From Albidovulum denitrificans (GTDB lineage Bacteria > Pseudomonadota > Alphaproteobacteria > Rhodobacterales > Rhodobacteraceae): a stretch of 64,000 bases of DNA. The stretch covers positions 310,001-374,000 of the forward strand of contig NZ_PVEP01000002.1 of the NCBI RefSeq assembly GCF_002973535.1. The letters are read 5' to 3'. Position 1 is the stretch's first letter, and each line of letters begins with the position of its first letter. A program made the translations under genes and the position numbers. Shown here one piece after another: positions 62,681 through 64,000 of this stretch. The notes under the pieces were generated by a model, which saw nothing but the letters and a program-made list of their open reading frames with translations, searched no databases and was not told the origin of the DNA.

Positions 62681-63687
62681 TGGCCCTCTCGGCGACGGTG
62701 CTGGGCTGCGGCGGGGCGGACCTCTCCGCCGATGAGGCAGCGTTTTTCCGCGACGCCGCGCCCTGGGGTTTTATCCTCTTCGCCCGCAATGTCGAAACGC
62801 CCGACCAGTTGCGCCGCCTGACCGGCGGTCTGCGTGACGCGGTGGGGCGTGACGCGCCGATCCTGATCGACCAGGAAGGTGGCCGGGTGCAGCGCCTGCG
62901 CGCGCCGCATTGGCGCGAATACCTGCCCCCCCTGGATCAGGTCGCCATGACCGGCGCGGCGATGGAACGCGGGATTTACCTGCGCTATCGCCTGATCGCG
63001 GAAGAACTACGCGCCGCTGGCATCGACGTCGATTGCGCCCCTTCGGCGGACCTCGCCACGCCCGGCACGCATCCCTTTCTGCGCAACCGCTGCTTTTCCG
63101 ACGACCCGGAGACGGTGATCCGCGCCGCCCGCGCCGCGGCCGAGGGACTCGCCGATGGTGGCGTGCTGCCGGTCGTCAAGCATATGCCGGGGCACGGCCG
63201 CGCGACGCTGGACAGCCACCATGAGCTGCCCCGCGTCACCGCGCCGCTGGAGGAACTGGAAGCCACCGATTTCCGCTGCTTCGCGGGTCTTGCCGACCTG
63301 CCGATGGCGATGACCGCGCATATCGTGTTTGACGCGCTGGACCAGGACGCGCCCGCGACGGCCTCGCCTGCCGCCATCGCCTATATCCGCGACCGGATCG
63401 GCTTCACCGGGCTGCTTCTGTCCGACGACCTGTCGATGCAGGCGCTGTCCGGCACGCTGGCCGAGCGCGCGGGCCGGGCCATTGCGGCGGGCTGCGACAT
63501 TGCGCTGCACTGCAACGGCAAGATGGACGAGATGGAGGGCGTCGTGGCCGCCGCCGGACCGCTCTCCGGCCCCGCGAAAATCCGCGCGGGGGCCACACTT
63601 GCCAGCCGCCGGGCGCCGTCTGCCATTGACTCAAGGGCGCTTGCCGCCGAACTTGGGGCGCTTTTGGAAACCAGCGCCCATGTCTGA
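62680..63687 (+). CDS. nagZ: Beta-N-acetylhexosaminidase
   Basis: 335 residues from ATG 62680. Glycoside hydrolase 3 motifs: ILIDQEGGRVQRLR, GIDVDCAPSADLATPGTHPFL, VVKHMPGHGRATLDSHHELP (the His-Asp dyad acting as general acid/base in NagZ), and LLLSDDLSMQALSG with the catalytic nucleophile Asp. Hydrolyses GlcNAc-anhydroMurNAc products in the cytoplasm during peptidoglycan recycling. Overlaps scpA by 8 bp. Confidence 0.96.
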   Translation: MALSATVLGCGGADLSADEAAFFRDAAPWGFILFARNVETPDQLRRLTGGLRDAVGRDAPILIDQEGGRVQRLRAPHWREYLPPLDQVAMTGAAMERGIYLRYRLIAEELRAAGIDVDCAPSADLATPGTHPFLRNRCFSDDPETVIRAARAAAEGLADGGVLPVVKHMPGHGRATLDSHHELPRVTAPLEELEATDFRCFAGLADLPMAMTAHIVFDALDQDAPATASPAAIAYIRDRIGFTGLLLSDDLSMQALSGTLAERAGRAIAAGCDIALHCNGKMDEMEGVVAAAGPLSGPAKIRAGATLASRRAPSAIDSRALAAELGALLETSAHV

Positions 63688-64000
63688 CCCCACCGGGTTC
63701 GAGGAAGATCACCAGACCGTCAGCGACCGGCTTGCCGCCGAGGCGCTGATCGTCGATGTCGACGGGTTCGAAGGGCCGCTCGACCTGCTGTTGATGCTGT
63801 CGCGCACCCAGAAGGTCGATCTGCGCAAGATCTCGGTCCTGCAACTGGCCGAGCAATACCTGACCTTCGTCGACAAGGCCAAGGTCCTCAGGATCGAACT
63901 GGCGGCCGATTATCTGGTCATGGCGGCCTGGCTCGCCTTTCTGAAATCGCGCCTGCTGCTGCCGCCCGACCCGCAGGACGAAGGGCCATCGGGCGAAGAA
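63680..64000 (+). CDS. scpA: Segregation and condensation protein A (partial, 3' end outside window)
   Basis: The first 107 codons are present. VDGFEGPLDLLLMLSRTQKVDLRKISVLQLAEQYL (in parts) is the kleisin N-terminal domain, followed by LAADYLVMAAWLAFLKSRLLLPP. ScpA bridges the SMC heads with ScpB in chromosome condensation. It starts inside the end of nagZ. scpB is expected to the right of the window. Confidence 0.93.
   Translation, partial: MSDPTGFEEDHQTVSDRLAAEALIVDVDGFEGPLDLLLMLSRTQKVDLRKISVLQLAEQYLTFVDKAKVLRIELAADYLVMAAWLAFLKSRLLLPPDPQDEGPSGEE

Overview
The window is a 64 kb piece of a high-GC alphaproteobacterial chromosome, most likely from the family Rhodobacteraceae. Points in favour: a LexA box of the GTTC-N7-GTTC type upstream of uvrA; a VPxPA-type PEP-CTERM surface protein; an Entner-Doudoroff edd-eda pair and two gap genes, each with a GTTAGCGCTAAC-like operator upstream; a DksA with a degenerate zinc finger; a tkt / coiled-coil / zapA cluster; and the argS-SPOR-nagZ-scpA gene order. 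Genes are densely packed, often with 1-4 nt stop/start overlaps. I saw no rRNA, tRNA, CRISPR array, prophage or transposase gene. Most of the window is housekeeping chromosome.

Layout. 1-5.8 kb: end of an MFS transporter, a rhodanese, SOS-regulated uvrA, then a leftward set with a Crp/Fnr regulator, a YgaP-like 2-TM protein and two related small exported proteins; a perfect TGTGAC/GTCACA palindrome lies between regulator and membrane protein. 5.9-14.9 kb: valine catabolism (acyl-CoA dehydrogenase, 3-hydroxyisobutyryl-CoA hydrolase, mmsB), separated from mmsA and its divergent LysR gene by a VPxPA-CTERM protein, a YbdK-like ligase and a formylglycine-generating-enzyme-like protein. 15-22.8 kb: coaD, two gap paralogs with different predicted cofactor preference, DUF808, ABM/NIPSNAP pair, transketolase. 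23-24.2 kb: ZauP-like coiled coil, zapA and a MliC-like lysozyme inhibitor. 24.2-31.7 kb: MATE exporter, a 0.9 kb repeat-rich gap, glutaredoxin-4/BolA, purL, a possible small RNA and a LysR gene.

31.8-37.7 kb: giant indolepyruvate ferredoxin oxidoreductase, acyltransferase, murI, ybaK. 37.9-44 kb: glnE, two unknown proteins, eda-edd. 44.3-47.3 kb: rRNA methyltransferase coupled to a PIN-domain protein, then a cupredoxin/FTR1 iron-uptake pair. 47.4-53.2 kb: a compact leftward run, MoxR ATPase - GNAT - DUF2927 lipoprotein - 54-aa membrane protein - VWA/CoxE-like - 1-TM protein - DedA - M48 protease, which looks like one envelope-related unit. 53.4-64 kb: dksA, FAD monooxygenase, xthA, erpA, dgt, antiporter, argS, SPOR protein, nagZ and the start of scpA.

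The most unusual signals are repeats. Three copies of a 94-bp palindromic element each fill a convergent gene junction, and the same end of the element supplies the TAA stop codon of one gene every time. A second family is a 62-bp doublet of GTCCCGG...CCGGGAC palindromes (REPIN-like), seen twice inside a 218-bp tandem repeat and once at 35.3 kb with its spacer inverted. Function statements come from motif recognition by eye; no database search was run.
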